From Adhaeretor mobilis (lineage in GTDB: Bacteria > Planctomycetota > Planctomycetia > Pirellulales > Lacipirellulaceae): a DNA stretch of 64,000 bases. The DNA is taken from contig NZ_CP036263.1 of NCBI RefSeq assembly GCF_007741515.1, forward strand, positions 620,001 through 684,000, read 5' to 3'. Shown piece by piece: positions 25,979-35,490 of the stretch. The notes below the pieces were generated by a model that had not been told where the DNA came from, did no database searches, and worked only from the letters and a program-made list of their open reading frames with translations. Numbering within the stretch: the stretch's first letter is position 1; the number at the start of each line of letters is the position of its first letter. The position numbers and the translations under genes are program-made.

Positions 25979-26449
25979 TTAGCTCGAACTGGCGGATCGC
26001 AGGCCAATCCCAAAGCCAATGACTGCTAGCATACCAGCCTGCATCATACGAATGCCAAGCGTGTCTTGTTGGTAAAGAGCCTCCTGCAGCTCGCCCTCGA
26101 TCTTTGCGAAGCGATCCAGGGTGATCTGGTCTGCCGATCCGTGGTCATGCTCATGAGCCTTGGAGCCATGACCGTCATTTGTGTGGTCGTGCTCGCCCGC
26201 GGTGTTTGCTAAGCCATGCATGGCTCGAGAAGCGGCCTCGAATTCTTCAGCCTGCTGCTCTGTCCACACGTCAATTGGCTTTGCGGAGAGATGCCAAGCC
26301 AGTCCTCCAAGAAAAATCGCACCACCAAGGAATAGGCCGGCCCAGCAGATACCCTCCCCCAGCGAGAGGTTCCAGGCAGGCCGAGTTGCTTTCTTTGATT
26401 CGGACAAGCCGAACCGTGCCATGCTGCGAGATCGATTGGGGGCGCTCAC
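25979..26449 (-). CDS. Two-helix membrane protein with His/Asp-rich loop
   Basis: Not recognised. 156 residues with hydrophobic segments near 28-50 (SLGEGICWAGLFLGGAIFLG) and 133-150. Between them a loop (about 85-108) is packed with His and acidic residues (GEHDHTNDGHGSKAHEHDHG), the look of a metal-binding loop such as in ZIP/CDF transporters. The gene starts with GTG 26449, overlapping the stop of the DUF1559 gene as GTGA, so the two are coupled. Metal binding is inference from composition only. Confidence 0.6.
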   Translation of the reverse strand: MSAPNRSRSMARFGLSESKKATRPAWNLSLGEGICWAGLFLGGAIFLGGLAWHLSAKPIDVWTEQQAEEFEAASRAMHGLANTAGEHDHTNDGHGSKAHEHDHGSADQITLDRFAKIEGELQEALYQQDTLGIRMMQAGMLAVIGFGIGLRSASSS

Positions 26450-27552
26450 GGTAGCTCATCCTCAATCGAGATTTGCAGTGCCAGCGTGTGTGGGTCGACG
26501 TCGTTGCTCACGTACCTCACACTGCCATCAAGAAATGCCGCGCTGACCCCACCAATATGCAACGATCTGGGCGAGGCAGACATATAGCCAAAATGCTTGG
26601 TGCAAGGCATGCGATCAATTTGTTCGCCGATTTTATCGGGGCATTCGTAAAGGACATCGACCGTCGAAGAATTTGGAGTTTGAAATCCAGAATTCTGACT
26701 GAGCAACGGATAGTAGGGCTTGGCGGTGGTTCCCTCTTTAACCGGGTAGTTGATCGGGTGGGCGTCCAACGAAAGTAAGGTGGCGCCGGACCAGGGCAAG
26801 GCCCAGGCGCCGCGTTGATCGCCTGCGTGGTCGCGCGTGCGAACCTCAGAGAGAGCCAAAGTGTTGGACAGGCCATCGACAACTTGATTAAATTTCACTC
26901 CCAGTACATGGATGGCCCCGGGGTTGTAGCGGTCGTCGATATGGAATGGGCTGGCATAGCCTGCGTAGTTTGCCTTGCCAAACAATTCTCCCTCTTCCGC
27001 TTCGTTGTCACCGGTATCGCCTTCTTTAGATGCGAGGCTGAAGAAACGGCCTCGAGCATCGTCGCTCGGGCAAAGCAAGCTCGCGGGTTGAATGCTTTGT
27101 GGGTCGCCCGGATTGTTGCCGACAAAACGTTTCAAGCCGAATTGTTGATAGAGCGTAGACTGTTCGATATAGGGCAACAGCAGGACCATCCAGCTTTGGT
27201 TGGTTCCCGATTGCATGTCCATGACGTAGTGCGAGGTTCCCGACTTGTACGTACTCTCATGTTCGAACTCAGCGAACTTGCCGGCAGGGGGTAACTTGCC
27301 GCGATTGGATTCGTAATTCGTCAGCCCGAGAGCCAGTTGCTTGAGATTATTCTGGCACTGAATCCGCCGCCCTGCTTCGCGTGCCTGCTGTACAGCCGGC
27401 ATGAGGAGCGATATGAGCGTTCCAATAATCGCAATGACGACCAGCAATTCCACGAGCGTGAACCCTGCAGGTTTGCCCGAGGAACGTGGCCGCAGCACGC
27501 GCCGCTTCGGCGCGTGTACTGTGAGCAACGTCAAGAGCGAGATCCTGTGCAT
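26446..27552 (-). CDS. DUF1559 prepilin-like protein
   Basis: One of the large planctomycete family of type IV pilin/pseudopilin-like proteins. After a basic leader comes the prepilin peptidase site and N-terminal helix GFTLVELLVVIAIIGTLISL, then the DUF1559 body (LMPAVQQAREAGRRIQCQNN, LKQLALGLTNYES) and the C-terminal H-X9-DG motif (HIGGVSAAFLDG). I choose ATG 27552 (MHRISLL); ATG 27573 and farther codons are open, but the longest frame would overlap the PEP-CTERM gene. It is followed by the His-rich membrane gene with a 4-base overlap. The family is surface-associated; individual roles are unknown. Confidence 0.88.
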   Translation of the reverse strand: MHRISLLTLLTVHAPKRRVLRPRSSGKPAGFTLVELLVVIAIIGTLISLLMPAVQQAREAGRRIQCQNNLKQLALGLTNYESNRGKLPPAGKFAEFEHESTYKSGTSHYVMDMQSGTNQSWMVLLLPYIEQSTLYQQFGLKRFVGNNPGDPQSIQPASLLCPSDDARGRFFSLASKEGDTGDNEAEEGELFGKANYAGYASPFHIDDRYNPGAIHVLGVKFNQVVDGLSNTLALSEVRTRDHAGDQRGAWALPWSGATLLSLDAHPINYPVKEGTTAKPYYPLLSQNSGFQTPNSSTVDVLYECPDKIGEQIDRMPCTKHFGYMSASPRSLHIGGVSAAFLDGSVRYVSNDVDPHTLALQISIEDELP

Positions 27553-27623
27553 CGAGTTCCGCAGTTCAATCATCCGTAGTTCAACTAGTAATGCGTTGGG
27601 TAGCGTAGGAGTCTCACGCGTTT

Positions 27624-29408
27624 TCAAGTTCGGTGGTACGTCCGACGTCGCGCAGCAAAGCACAACAGGCTTAATGAGAGTAGCCCCAGGGTACCCGGCT
27701 CAGGCACGGGTGCAAGGAAGGCAGCGAACTGACTTTGTGTTACGCTATTCAATCCGCCATAACCCGCGTTCAGGGCCGCTAGGTCGTCGGCGTCGACATC
27801 GCCGTCGCCATCGGCGTCGCCGTCGGCATGGGTCGCGTTCACAAATATGCCAAAGCCGCGTTGAATCGCCAGGAAATCGAGGCCATCGACGGCACCGTTC
27901 CCATCGAAATCGGCATTCACTAGGTCCGCCAAAGTTTCCGTGCGCCAGGCAATGCCGTAGTCGGTGCTAAGCGAAGTGTCTCCAATAACTTTCAGGGTGT
28001 AGTCTCCTGCGGCCAAATCTTGCAGATAGATATGCTCCACATTGTCGACCGTACTATTACTCATGCTTAGCACGCCACTGTGATCCATGATCATCGCCCC
28101 GGCATCATCCCGCAGCTCTAGGTTCAAATCGGCGAGTGTTGGGGCCGTGCCGGAAATGTTGGTGGTGGAACCGGGAGTGTTCCAAGCGAGAACAATTGAC
28201 AGCTCTTGTGCTGTGATCCCGGAATCGATAGTGAATTTGTAGAAGCGTTCTTCACCACCGTCAATATTCTCGTAATCCCAGCCGTGAGCACCGGCGTCGA
28301 TGGCGTTCGGCTCGCTAAGTCCCGCATCGAACTGCCCACCCGCTTGGATGAGATAGCTGTTGAATATATTCAACTCGCCGGCACCGTAGTTGGTGTCGAG
28401 CGGCTGGGTGCTTGTGTGCGACCAGTCAAAGGTGAATCTCGAGGCTTCCTTGGTAGCGCCGGCCATGAGAATTGCTTTGATGGGTTCCGAGCGATCAGCA
28501 TCGGTGCCTGCAACCACTCCTCGCAAGAGGGTTGCTGCGGAGCTGACGGTTGCCGTCGCAGCGCTTGCGGTCCCGGTATCGACTACAAGATCGGGTCGAA
28601 CGCGACCAGGCCCGTAGGAATTGCTGCCGGCAGATTCCGTGAGACCAGGGCTGTGGTTCCCGTCACTACGACCAACCGCGATGGCGTTGTAGCTATAGGA
28701 GAGCAAGTAAGGGAGATTTTCCCCAGTGCCGTTGTTTAAGCCAACCGCGGCAGTAAAGTCGTCGCGTTCTATTTGATAATCAAAATGAGCGAGCGTTCGC
28801 TCGTTGGACGAATGAGGTAGATCGAAACCACTCGGCGGATTTCCACTTGCTGCATAGGAAGCGACCCAGCTAAAGTTCTGGACTTTGGCGAGCGGACCAC
28901 TATTGCCATTAGGGCCTACGTTCAGATCGAAGGGCTCGCCGTTAGGGAGCAAGTCAGCTAGCCACTCGTCGGTGGTGTAAATGGAAACATCTTTCGCGCC
29001 GGTAGCGAAGCTGAAGGTTTGGTTGTTGCCGTAGAACCGGCGCCCCATACTCAGCGCGTGGTTGGAGGTGCTGGTGCTTTGTCCTGCTTTGGCATCGTAG
29101 AAAGTGATGTCCGAAAACTCAGAGTTAGTAGGATCGGGGTATGCAGGTTCGATGTGAGCTACCGGTACGCCTGCGCCGTCGGGTAGGTCGTCGCCGAGCA
29201 GATCGATGAGCTTTTGGAAGTCTGCCGATGCGGTCGCGTTGTCCAACGCGAATGTTGCGACTGGGAAGCATAGCCCCAACAGGCAACTCACCAGGGCGAG
29301 ATGCCGATGCCAACAACGTCGAAAACCGGCCCTGCTTGATAGCGGGCGGCTGCTGATAGTGGTCGCTTGATAGATACGAGTGCCTCTCACGACCTTCACT
29401 CGCCACAA
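27624..29408 (-). CDS. PEP-CTERM protein with degenerate subtilase-like region and dockerin repeats
   Basis: A 594-residue exported protein. An N-terminal signal (hydrophobic LALVSCLLGLCFPVATFA near 37-54) is followed by a region shaped like an S8 protease: VRPDLVVDTG then TASAATATVSSAATLL matches the catalytic Ser motif, while the usual DTG and HGTH motifs are reduced (AHIEPAYPD, SNHALSMG). A beta-sandwich like the pre-peptidase C-terminal domain comes next, then a dockerin-type calcium-binding pair (DFDGNGAVDGLDFLAIQ; DGDADGDGDVDADDLAALN). A PEP-CTERM anchor ends it (VPEPGTLGLLSLSLL plus RRR). The start is TTG 29408 with GGGGAGA upstream; no ATG precedes the signal. Confidence 0.8.
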   Translation of the reverse strand: MWRVKVVRGTRIYQATTISSRPLSSRAGFRRCWHRHLALVSCLLGLCFPVATFALDNATASADFQKLIDLLGDDLPDGAGVPVAHIEPAYPDPTNSEFSDITFYDAKAGQSTSTSNHALSMGRRFYGNNQTFSFATGAKDVSIYTTDEWLADLLPNGEPFDLNVGPNGNSGPLAKVQNFSWVASYAASGNPPSGFDLPHSSNERTLAHFDYQIERDDFTAAVGLNNGTGENLPYLLSYSYNAIAVGRSDGNHSPGLTESAGSNSYGPGRVRPDLVVDTGTASAATATVSSAATLLRGVVAGTDADRSEPIKAILMAGATKEASRFTFDWSHTSTQPLDTNYGAGELNIFNSYLIQAGGQFDAGLSEPNAIDAGAHGWDYENIDGGEERFYKFTIDSGITAQELSIVLAWNTPGSTTNISGTAPTLADLNLELRDDAGAMIMDHSGVLSMSNSTVDNVEHIYLQDLAAGDYTLKVIGDTSLSTDYGIAWRTETLADLVNADFDGNGAVDGLDFLAIQRGFGIFVNATHADGDADGDGDVDADDLAALNAGYGGLNSVTQSQFAAFLAPVPEPGTLGLLSLSLLCFAARRRTYHRT

Positions 29409-29915
29409 AGGGTCTCCCCACTCGGTGAGCGTCGGTCGTAGATTCGATGTAGTTGTTCTCTGCTAGCAGTCGCTAACTCCTTAGGGGCAGCGACTGTTCC
29501 TAGAGTATTATCCCACGATATGCACTGTGCAGCAAGCAACTTGCGCCAAACCGAGGCAAACCTTTTCGCCCGAATGCGACCTGTTTCACCGCCAAAATGC
29601 GGATATCCGTGTCAACTGGCAGTTCCGCAACCTTACGCAACCTGGCTATCTGCTGGGAAACGTCGGAGCTTGACGTTGAACGTCGCTCCTCGGAAGCCTA
29701 GACTGGCGGGTTTGACCATCGCCATCTGAAAGAGCTTTCGCAGCAGGACACCTCCAGTGAGCCCTGCTATCGAAGACTCTCGCCATTAAACAGGCCCTAT
29801 AGCCCAACAATGGCCGCTAGCACCCCACCTACCGACTCAGGCTTCCTAGCAGTTACCGGCTAGCATTCCGAGATCCACTAACCGTCGGCCTGACAACCTG
29901 GGCCGAGCCAACACG
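29409..29915. other. Gap between the PEP-CTERM gene and cysD
   Basis: About 500 bases between divergent genes. An 8-bp inverted repeat CAGTCGCT/AGCGACTG lies near 29466-29493, upstream of the PEP-CTERM gene. A 69-codon frame at 29520 shows no protein-like features. A cysD promoter must lie here, but I see no strong match. Confidence 0.4.
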
Positions 29916-30827
29916 ATGTCTTCCTACAATCTGACGCATCTCAAACAACTCGAAGCTGAGAGCATTCACATCATTCGCGAAGTTGCCGCGGAGTTCGACA
30001 ACCCGGTCATGCTCTATTCCGTGGGCAAGGACTCCTCGGTGATGGTCCGCTTGGCTGAGAAGGCATTCTACCCAGCGAAGCCCCCCTTCCCGTTAATGCA
30101 TGTCGATACGACGTGGAAGTTCAAGGAGATGATCGCCTTCCGCGAGAATCTCATCCGCAAAGAACTCGGCTGGGACCTGTTGGTAGAAATTAACGAGGAA
30201 GGTGTGAAAGAGAAAGTCGGCCCGTTCACGCACGGTAGCGATGTGCATACGGAAATCATGAAGACCGACTCGCTCAAGCAAGCGCTCAACAAACATCAGT
30301 TCGATGCGGCGTTCGGCGGTGCTCGACGTGACGAGGAGAAATCTCGAGCCAAGGAGCGTGTGTATTCCTTCCGTGACAAGAATCACACTTGGGACCCCAA
30401 GAACCAACGCCCCGAGCTGTGGAACTTGTACAACGGTAGGGTCCACAAGGGCGAGAGTATCCGCGTGTTCCCGCTTTCCAATTGGACGGAGCTCGATGTA
30501 TGGCAGTACATCCACTTAGAGAATATCCCGATCGTGCCGCTCTACTTTGCCGCCAAGCGTCCTGTAGTTGACTACGAAGGCGCCCTGGTGATGGTTGACG
30601 ACGATCGTATGCCCAAAGAGCTTGCTGACACGGCAAAAGAAAAGCTGGTTCGCTTCCGCACCCTTGGCTGCTACCCGCTAACCGGTGCCGTCGAAAGCAG
30701 CGCAACGACGTTGCCTGAGATCATCCAAGAAATGCTACTGGCTACCACGAGTGAACGCCAAGGACGAGTTATCGACCATGATCAATCTGGCAGCATGGAA
30801 GAGAAGAAACGTAAGGGATACTTCTAG
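29916..30827 (+). CDS. cysD: Sulfate adenylyltransferase subunit 2
   Basis: ATP-PPase subunit that makes adenosine 5'-phosphosulfate from sulfate and ATP. The 303-residue protein has the PP-loop variant [18 protein letters not shown] (about 30-47), [15 protein letters not shown], the conserved [21 protein letters not shown] and WNLYNGR, and [12 protein letters not shown] near the C-terminus. It ends ~110 bases before cysNC, from which it is separated by a hairpin repeat. Together they form the CysDN complex, whose GTPase subunit drives the reaction. Confidence 0.97.
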   Translation: MSSYNLTHLKQLEAESIHIIREVAAEFDNPVMLYSVGKDSSVMVRLAEKAFYPAKPPFPLMHVDTTWKFKEMIAFRENLIRKELGWDLLVEINEEGVKEKVGPFTHGSDVHTEIMKTDSLKQALNKHQFDAAFGGARRDEEKSRAKERVYSFRDKNHTWDPKNQRPELWNLYNGRVHKGESIRVFPLSNWTELDVWQYIHLENIPIVPLYFAAKRPVVDYEGALVMVDDDRMPKELADTAKEKLVRFRTLGCYPLTGAVESSATTLPEIIQEMLLATTSERQGRVIDHDQSGSMEEKKRKGYF

Positions 30828-30844
30828 GAACAAAACCCCAGGTC

Positions 30845-30915
30845 TCTCGCAAAGGCGCGAAGATTCAAAGCAAGATCACACCCATTCTCCTTAGCGCCTT
30901 TGCGTCTTTGCGAGA
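30845..30915. repeat. Inverted repeat between cysD and cysNC
   Basis: TCTCGCAAAGGCGCGAAG (30845-30862) is nearly complementary to the right arm 30894-30915 ending TTTGCGTCTTTGCGAGA. This TCTCGCAAAGACGCAAAG-type repeat is common in gaps of many bacteria. It could damp transcription from cysD into cysNC. Confidence 0.7.
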
Positions 30916-30935
30916 AAATTCAAAGTCATAGTCAC

Positions 30936-32870
30936 ATGAGCCATCAATCCGAACTTATCGCCACCGACATCGACGCTTATCTCAAGCAGCATGAGAATAA
31001 GGAGATGCTTCGCTTTCTCACCTGCGGCAGCGTGGATGATGGCAAAAGCACGCTCATTGGGCGGCTGTTGTACGATTCCAAGATGATCTACGAAGATCAG
31101 CTTGCCGCCATCGAGAAAGACTCCGCCACAGTCGGCACTACCGGTGGCGGGTTCGACCCCGCACTGTTGACCGATGGACTGAAGGCGGAGCGTGAGCAGG
31201 GCATCACTATCGACGTGGCCTACCGTTACTTCTCCACAGCCAAGCGCAAGTTCATTATCGCGGACACGCCTGGGCACGAGCAGTACACCCGCAACATGGC
31301 CACGGGGGCCAGTACCTGCGATTTGGCGATCATCCTGATCGACGCCCGGCACGGCGTGATGACGCAAACTCGCCGGCACTCGTTCATCGTCTCCCTGCTG
31401 GGCATTAAGCATGTGATCATAGCGGTCAATAAGATGGATCTTGTTGATTACGCCGAAGAGGCTTACGACCAGATTAAGAAGGACTACACGGAGTTCTCCA
31501 GTTCGCTCGATGGCATGGGCGATCTGCACTTCATCCCGATCTCAGCACTCGACGGCGACAACGTGGTTGATAAGAGTGAGAAGATGTCGTGGTACGATGG
31601 CTCTACGATGATGCACATGCTGGAGAATGTGCATATTGCTTCCGATCGCAACTTGATCGACTTCCGTTTTCCAGTGCAGTACGTGAATCGTCCTCACCTC
31701 GATTTCCGCGGCTTCTGCGGCACGATAGCCTCAGGACGCATCCACAAAGGCGACGAGGTGATGGTGTTGCCTTCTCGAAAGACCAGCCGTGTGAAGGAGA
31801 TCGTTACCTACGATGGCAACATCGAGGAAGCCTTCACGCCGCAGTCGATCACGCTAACACTCCAAGATGAGATCGATTGCAGTCGCGGCGACATGCTCGT
31901 GCGACCCAATAATGTGCCCAATAGTACCGATTCATTCGACGCAACGATTGTTTGGATGAGCGAAAACGCGCTCACGCCAGGCAAGCAGTTCTTGTTCAAG
32001 CAGACCACGCGCCAGGCGACTGGTAGTATTAGTAAGCTGCGTTACCGCATCGATGTGAACACGTTGCATCGTAACGATGCCGACAAACTGGACCTGAACG
32101 AGATCGGTCGCTGCGAAGTTCGACTTAATCAAGCGATTGCACTTGATGGCTACAAACGTAACAAGGGCACCGGCGCGTTCATCGTGATCGATCGTGTGAC
32201 AAACGTAACGGTCGGTGCCGGTATGATTCTCGACCGCAGCTCGTCTGATAAAACCGACCACTGGGACGAGGAAGCGGATTCGCACCTCACTGGCACCGTC
32301 AGTGAAGTAACGCCCACCGAACGAGCTGGTCGCTACGGCCAACAACCGGCCACCGTACTGTTTACGGGGCTTGCTGGCAGCGGCAAGACGACCCTCGTGC
32401 AGGCGCTGGAACGCAAACTGTTCGACCAGGGCCGTGCCGTGTGTGCGCTCGACGGCCAAAACATGCGGCGCGGCATCAGCCGCGACCTGGGCTTCACAGC
32501 CAACGACCGCAGCGAGAACCTGCGTCGTAGTGCGGAAGTCGCCAAAGTGGTGAACGATGCGGGCTTGATTTGCCTGGGAGCTTTTATCGCCCCCAGTGAA
32601 GACGTCCGCCAGAAAGCGGCTGACGTCGTGGGTCGCGATAAATTTCTAGTCGTCCATTGCGACGCCCCCATCGAAGTCTGCCGCCAGCGCGACACGGAAG
32701 GCCACTACAAGGCAGCCGACGAAGGAGATATCGCTAACATGCCGGGCGTCACGAGCAAGTACGAAGCACCGACCGCGCCAGACTTGGTTCTGAAGACAGC
32801 GGAGCAAGATGTCGAGGCGTGCGTTGTAGCGGTGCTGGAGTTGCTGGAGAAGCGGAGCGTGGTGGGGTAA
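30936..32870 (+). CDS. cysNC: Bifunctional sulfate adenylyltransferase subunit 1 / APS kinase
   Basis: The N-terminal ~430 residues are the EF-Tu-like GTPase CysN ([43 protein letters not shown]), which drives APS formation by CysD. The C-terminal ~180 residues are APS kinase CysC (Walker [45 protein letters not shown]), making PAPS. I choose ATG 30936 (MSHQSEL) because the upstream codons belong to the repeat. CysNC fusions are usual in many bacteria. The product feeds the CysH reductase encoded 3 kb downstream on the other strand. Confidence 0.97.
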   Translation: MSHQSELIATDIDAYLKQHENKEMLRFLTCGSVDDGKSTLIGRLLYDSKMIYEDQLAAIEKDSATVGTTGGGFDPALLTDGLKAEREQGITIDVAYRYFSTAKRKFIIADTPGHEQYTRNMATGASTCDLAIILIDARHGVMTQTRRHSFIVSLLGIKHVIIAVNKMDLVDYAEEAYDQIKKDYTEFSSSLDGMGDLHFIPISALDGDNVVDKSEKMSWYDGSTMMHMLENVHIASDRNLIDFRFPVQYVNRPHLDFRGFCGTIASGRIHKGDEVMVLPSRKTSRVKEIVTYDGNIEEAFTPQSITLTLQDEIDCSRGDMLVRPNNVPNSTDSFDATIVWMSENALTPGKQFLFKQTTRQATGSISKLRYRIDVNTLHRNDADKLDLNEIGRCEVRLNQAIALDGYKRNKGTGAFIVIDRVTNVTVGAGMILDRSSSDKTDHWDEEADSHLTGTVSEVTPTERAGRYGQQPATVLFTGLAGSGKTTLVQALERKLFDQGRAVCALDGQNMRRGISRDLGFTANDRSENLRRSAEVAKVVNDAGLICLGAFIAPSEDVRQKAADVVGRDKFLVVHCDAPIEVCRQRDTEGHYKAADEGDIANMPGVTSKYEAPTAPDLVLKTAEQDVEACVVAVLELLEKRSVVG

Positions 32871-32941
32871 TTAATACGTATTGCAATTCTTACTAGCCCG
32901 CGAGCTACGCCTCGCCGGGAGTTTCAGCAGGAGCACCAATC

Positions 32942-33761
32942 ATGGAAGACACCGCCAATCCCCCACGCCGTCCCAAATTTTTTTCGCTTCAGTCTGCTCG
33001 CCCTGCTCTTCTTGATCAGCTGCGTCGCAGGGTATCTCTCCGGTTATCGCTGGGGCGTTGATGAGAAGACTGAGGACCTGCGTGCCAGCACAGTTACCAT
33101 CGAAACCTAGAACGTGGCTGATCTAGTCGTGCTTCCTGTTCCCGAGGGCGAGAAGCCAGACTCGCCAGATTTCGATTCGCTGATCGATCTTGTCACCTCT
33201 ACTGTGGAACACGATTCGTGGATGGAAAATGGCGTCGGGGGGATGAACGAAATTCGACCTTTCCCAACCAACTTCTCTTTGGTCGTGTCAGCATCAGGCC
33301 GAGTTCACGACGAGTTGAGGGGCCTGCTGCAAACGCTGCGGGACGTGATGTACAAGCTGCCGGAAAAATATTTAGCTTCGTTCCGTGAAGCCGTCGCTAG
33401 AAAGCGAAGCTCCCCAACAATCATCACATGGAACCCTATCGTCGGTCCAAAAGAGCACCAACGCATCGAGAATCACTTTCGGTCGGCTGTTCGAGAATTG
33501 ACTAACTCCTACGGCGAGCCCAATGCTATCACGAAAGCTGGGGAAGCAGATTTTCCGAAGTGGGCAACGGCACAACAGATTGCTGTCTGGAACCGGTCTG
33601 GAGGCAAGCTCTATTTCGCTCTCCAAGACGCTCGACCCACGGGAGAAGCATTAATTGCGGGTTGGTGGGAAGATTCATTCGGGCGGATGAAGCCGGTTGA
33701 GTTTAGCACCGAGCAAGTGGGGTTTCGTACTGGTAATACGGAGAAGGCCGAGCAAGAGTAG
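32942..33761 (+). pseudogene. Broken planctomycete membrane-anchored protein gene (frameshift plus in-frame stop)
   Basis: ATG 32942, with AGGAG just upstream, opens MEDTANPPRRPKFF. At a run of seven T (32978-32984) the sensible reading moves by one base and continues RFSLLALLFLISCVAGYLSG, YRWGVDEKTED..., up to a TAG just before 33111. The same frame then runs on as NVADLVVLPVPEG to the stop at 33761. The parts match one known plan: an RFSLxxLL anchor, then VADLVV, DFDSLIDLVTSTVEHDSW and PFPTNFSLVVSASGRVHDEL, a segment frequent in planctomycetes. Two lesions suggest decay. The 215-codon C-terminal frame from GTG 33114 could still be translated but has no ribosome site. Six T instead of seven would restore the first frame. 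Confidence 0.75.
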
Positions 33762-33823
33762 CCCTTCACCCCAGCAACGCCACAAACCGCGACTGCTCGA
33801 AATTCCGATCTACGGTGAGGGAT

Positions 33824-34429
33824 TTACTTGTTCCGCTCAATATAAGCCTCAGCCTTTTTCTGGTATTTCTCCGATCGTAACCCGGCAGTCTTCGCTTCCT
33901 TGAGTGCCGCGTCGATGCCCAGACCGTCGTCAACCGCGCGGTGTGCCATCCACAATGCCCCGACGCGGTCGGCACCGCCGCAGTGGAGGAGCACGGGTTG
34001 CTGATCTTTGTCCTTGAGCACTGCTCGTGCCTTGTCGAAGACCTCGTCGGTAAGTTCGTCTTCCCCCCGGAACGGTATGCTGACAAACGTCATACCCGCG
34101 GCTTCGACGGCAGCCTTCTCATCCCAGGAGATCTCGCCTTCAGTGCGCAGGGTGACGATCGTCCTGATTCCTTTCTCTTTCAGCTTTGCGATGTCCTTTT
34201 CGCTCGGCTGGCCCGCCATGTAAACTTGGCCCACTACGTGGGCTGGTCGTGCAGCACCTAAGTCCGTTGGCTCTAGTTTTTCTATTTCGTTCCGCTTGCT
34301 CTGCTCTTGCTGGTTTGCATCAGGCTGTCTTGCCTTGGATTGGGGAGCTTCTTCGACGGCTTTGGCACCGCAACCGGTTTGCGAGGCAACTGACAGGGTT
34401 AAACACATCAGGGTTAGTAAGCGAAACAT
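33824..34429 (-). CDS. DUF442/DSP-type phosphatase lipoprotein-like protein
   Basis: A 201-residue exported protein. The N-terminus (MFRLLTLMCLTLSVASQTGC) looks like a lipoprotein signal with Cys20, although Gln at -3 is unusual. The catalytic part has GQVYMAGQPSEKDIAKLKEK and GIRTIVTLR, then LLHCGGADRVGALWM, a CX4R signature of the beta-lactamase-hydrolase-like/DUF442 phosphatase group rather than the usual CX5R. Probably a periplasmic dual-specificity-like phosphatase of unknown substrate. ATG 34429 has AAGGA upstream. It is convergent with the broken gene. Confidence 0.75.
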   Translation of the reverse strand: MFRLLTLMCLTLSVASQTGCGAKAVEEAPQSKARQPDANQQEQSKRNEIEKLEPTDLGAARPAHVVGQVYMAGQPSEKDIAKLKEKGIRTIVTLRTEGEISWDEKAAVEAAGMTFVSIPFRGEDELTDEVFDKARAVLKDKDQQPVLLHCGGADRVGALWMAHRAVDDGLGIDAALKEAKTAGLRSEKYQKKAEAYIERNK

Positions 34430-34543
34430 AGGTGAGTCCTTCGCGGAGGGTCACGGGCGGCTACAATTGGATAGTGCATTCTAGCAAGTTAAGCAAACCT
34501 CTGCCTGCCCCTCAAAGCATACCTATCGCGTAACTCATTCAAT

Positions 34544-34831
34544 ATGGATCGCATCGGCATCTCGTTCTACTCGCCGCGCTCGCCGGATCAAGTGCGCGAG
34601 TGGCTAGTACGTCCTTTACGTAAGGCTTTGGAGGATGCGCGCGGCGGAATCTTCAGCAATTACTTGCATCAAGATCAAGAAGGTGCGGATCAAGCGGCTG
34701 AACACCTGCTCGTGTTCGAAGTGAACGACTTCGAGGGAAGTCTAAGAGTGTTGCGCACCGAGCTCGAGAAGCTCGATGCACCGCGTGAGGTGCTGTTTCA
34801 CAATTTGAACCCAAGTGACTTGCCGTACTAG
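34544..34831 (+). CDS. Small conserved-looking hypothetical protein
   Basis: A 95-residue soluble protein, not recognised. It is well composed (DRIGISFYSPRSPDQVREWL, HLLVFEVNDFEGSLRVLRTE) with alternating strand-helix patterns that suggest a small alpha/beta ferredoxin-like fold. It stands alone between the divergent phosphatase gene and a strong 25-bp stem palindrome seven bases after its stop, which probably ends its transcript. Confidence 0.6.
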   Translation: MDRIGISFYSPRSPDQVREWLVRPLRKALEDARGGIFSNYLHQDQEGADQAAEHLLVFEVNDFEGSLRVLRTELEKLDAPREVLFHNLNPSDLPY

Positions 34832-34837
34832 CTTCAA

Positions 34838-34902
34838 TACAAGCACGACGCGCAAGCGAGTGAATATTCCAAGCATCCACTCGCTTGCGCGTCGTGCTTG
34901 TA
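34838..34902. repeat. Perfect 25-bp inverted repeat
   Basis: Arms 34838-34862 (TACAAGCACGACGCGCAAGC then GAGTG) and 34878-34902 are exact reverse complements around a 15-base loop. This is the most perfect palindrome in the window. It lies between two convergent genes and can terminate both. The element type is widespread in planctomycete gaps. Confidence 0.9.
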
Positions 34903-34918
34903 CTATTGGCTTAAATAC

Positions 34919-35341
34919 CTAGATATACCACATCGGTGCGCTGGGCAAACAAGCACGCTCGACGAGGTCGGCGAGCGTAGTCGACGCCAGTCGCTCGCGC
35001 AACGTTTGTTGCAACTCGCAACAAAGCTCGAGCACGACTGGCGCTAGTGGCGACTCCGCGGCGGCGCATGCCTCGGGCGTGTCGAGCGGCTCGAACAGTT
35101 CGACCAATTCCGCCAAGCTCAGCTCCTGTGGTGCGGTCCGCAGCTGATAGCCGCCGTTGGCTCCGCGGGTGCTGCTAACCAGTCCGGCACGCTTCAGCTC
35201 GTGCATAATCTGCACGAGAAACGTTTGAGGAATGCCGTGCTGCTCGGCAATTCGACACGCACGGACAGGCTGGCCGCTGTCGTACTCGCGAGTGAGCTGC
35301 ATCAGGGCGAGGCAAGCGTATTGAGTTTTGGAGGAAAGCAT
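34919..35341 (-). CDS. Rrf2-family regulator (CymR/IscR-like), linked to cysH
   Basis: A winged-helix repressor of 140 residues with the Rrf2 plan: SSKTQYACLALMQLTREY, IAEQHGIPQTFLVQIMHELK, RGANGGYQL. Three Cys (ACAAAE... LELCCEL) near 91-108 could bind a cluster or respond to sulfur compounds, but the spacing differs from IscR/NsrR. It follows cysH on the same strand, separated by a repeat, so it probably controls sulfur assimilation as CymR does. The inverted repeat in the cysH promoter is its likely site. ATG 35341. Confidence 0.85.
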   Translation of the reverse strand: MLSSKTQYACLALMQLTREYDSGQPVRACRIAEQHGIPQTFLVQIMHELKRAGLVSSTRGANGGYQLRTAPQELSLAELVELFEPLDTPEACAAAESPLAPVVLELCCELQQTLRERLASTTLADLVERACLPSAPMWYI

Positions 35342-35356
35342 GGGGGAAATAGTTTT

Positions 35357-35478
35357 CAGTGGGCAGTGGGCAGTCTCGAAATCGAGCTCTTTGGAGAGGC
35401 GGCGCGGTTTATGGTCGGCGAAGCAAGAGAAGATCGCTTCTCAATTGAGGCAGCTAACGTGACTGCCCACTGCCCACT
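35357..35478. repeat. Inverted repeat GTGGGCAGT type between cysH and rrf2
   Basis: AGTGGGCAGTGGGCAGTC (35358-35375) is matched by its exact reverse complement at 35461-35478, about 85 bases apart. Each arm contains a tandem 7-mer (GTGGGCA twice). It lies between cysH and the Rrf2 gene and may reduce read-through. Confidence 0.8.
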
Positions 35479-35490
35479 CCAAACTGGTGC

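Noticed and set aside
32978..33114. Programmed frameshift in the gene at 32942
   Set aside because: A slippery T-run is present, but an in-frame TAG ~130 bases later would still end the product, so decay or error is the simpler reading.
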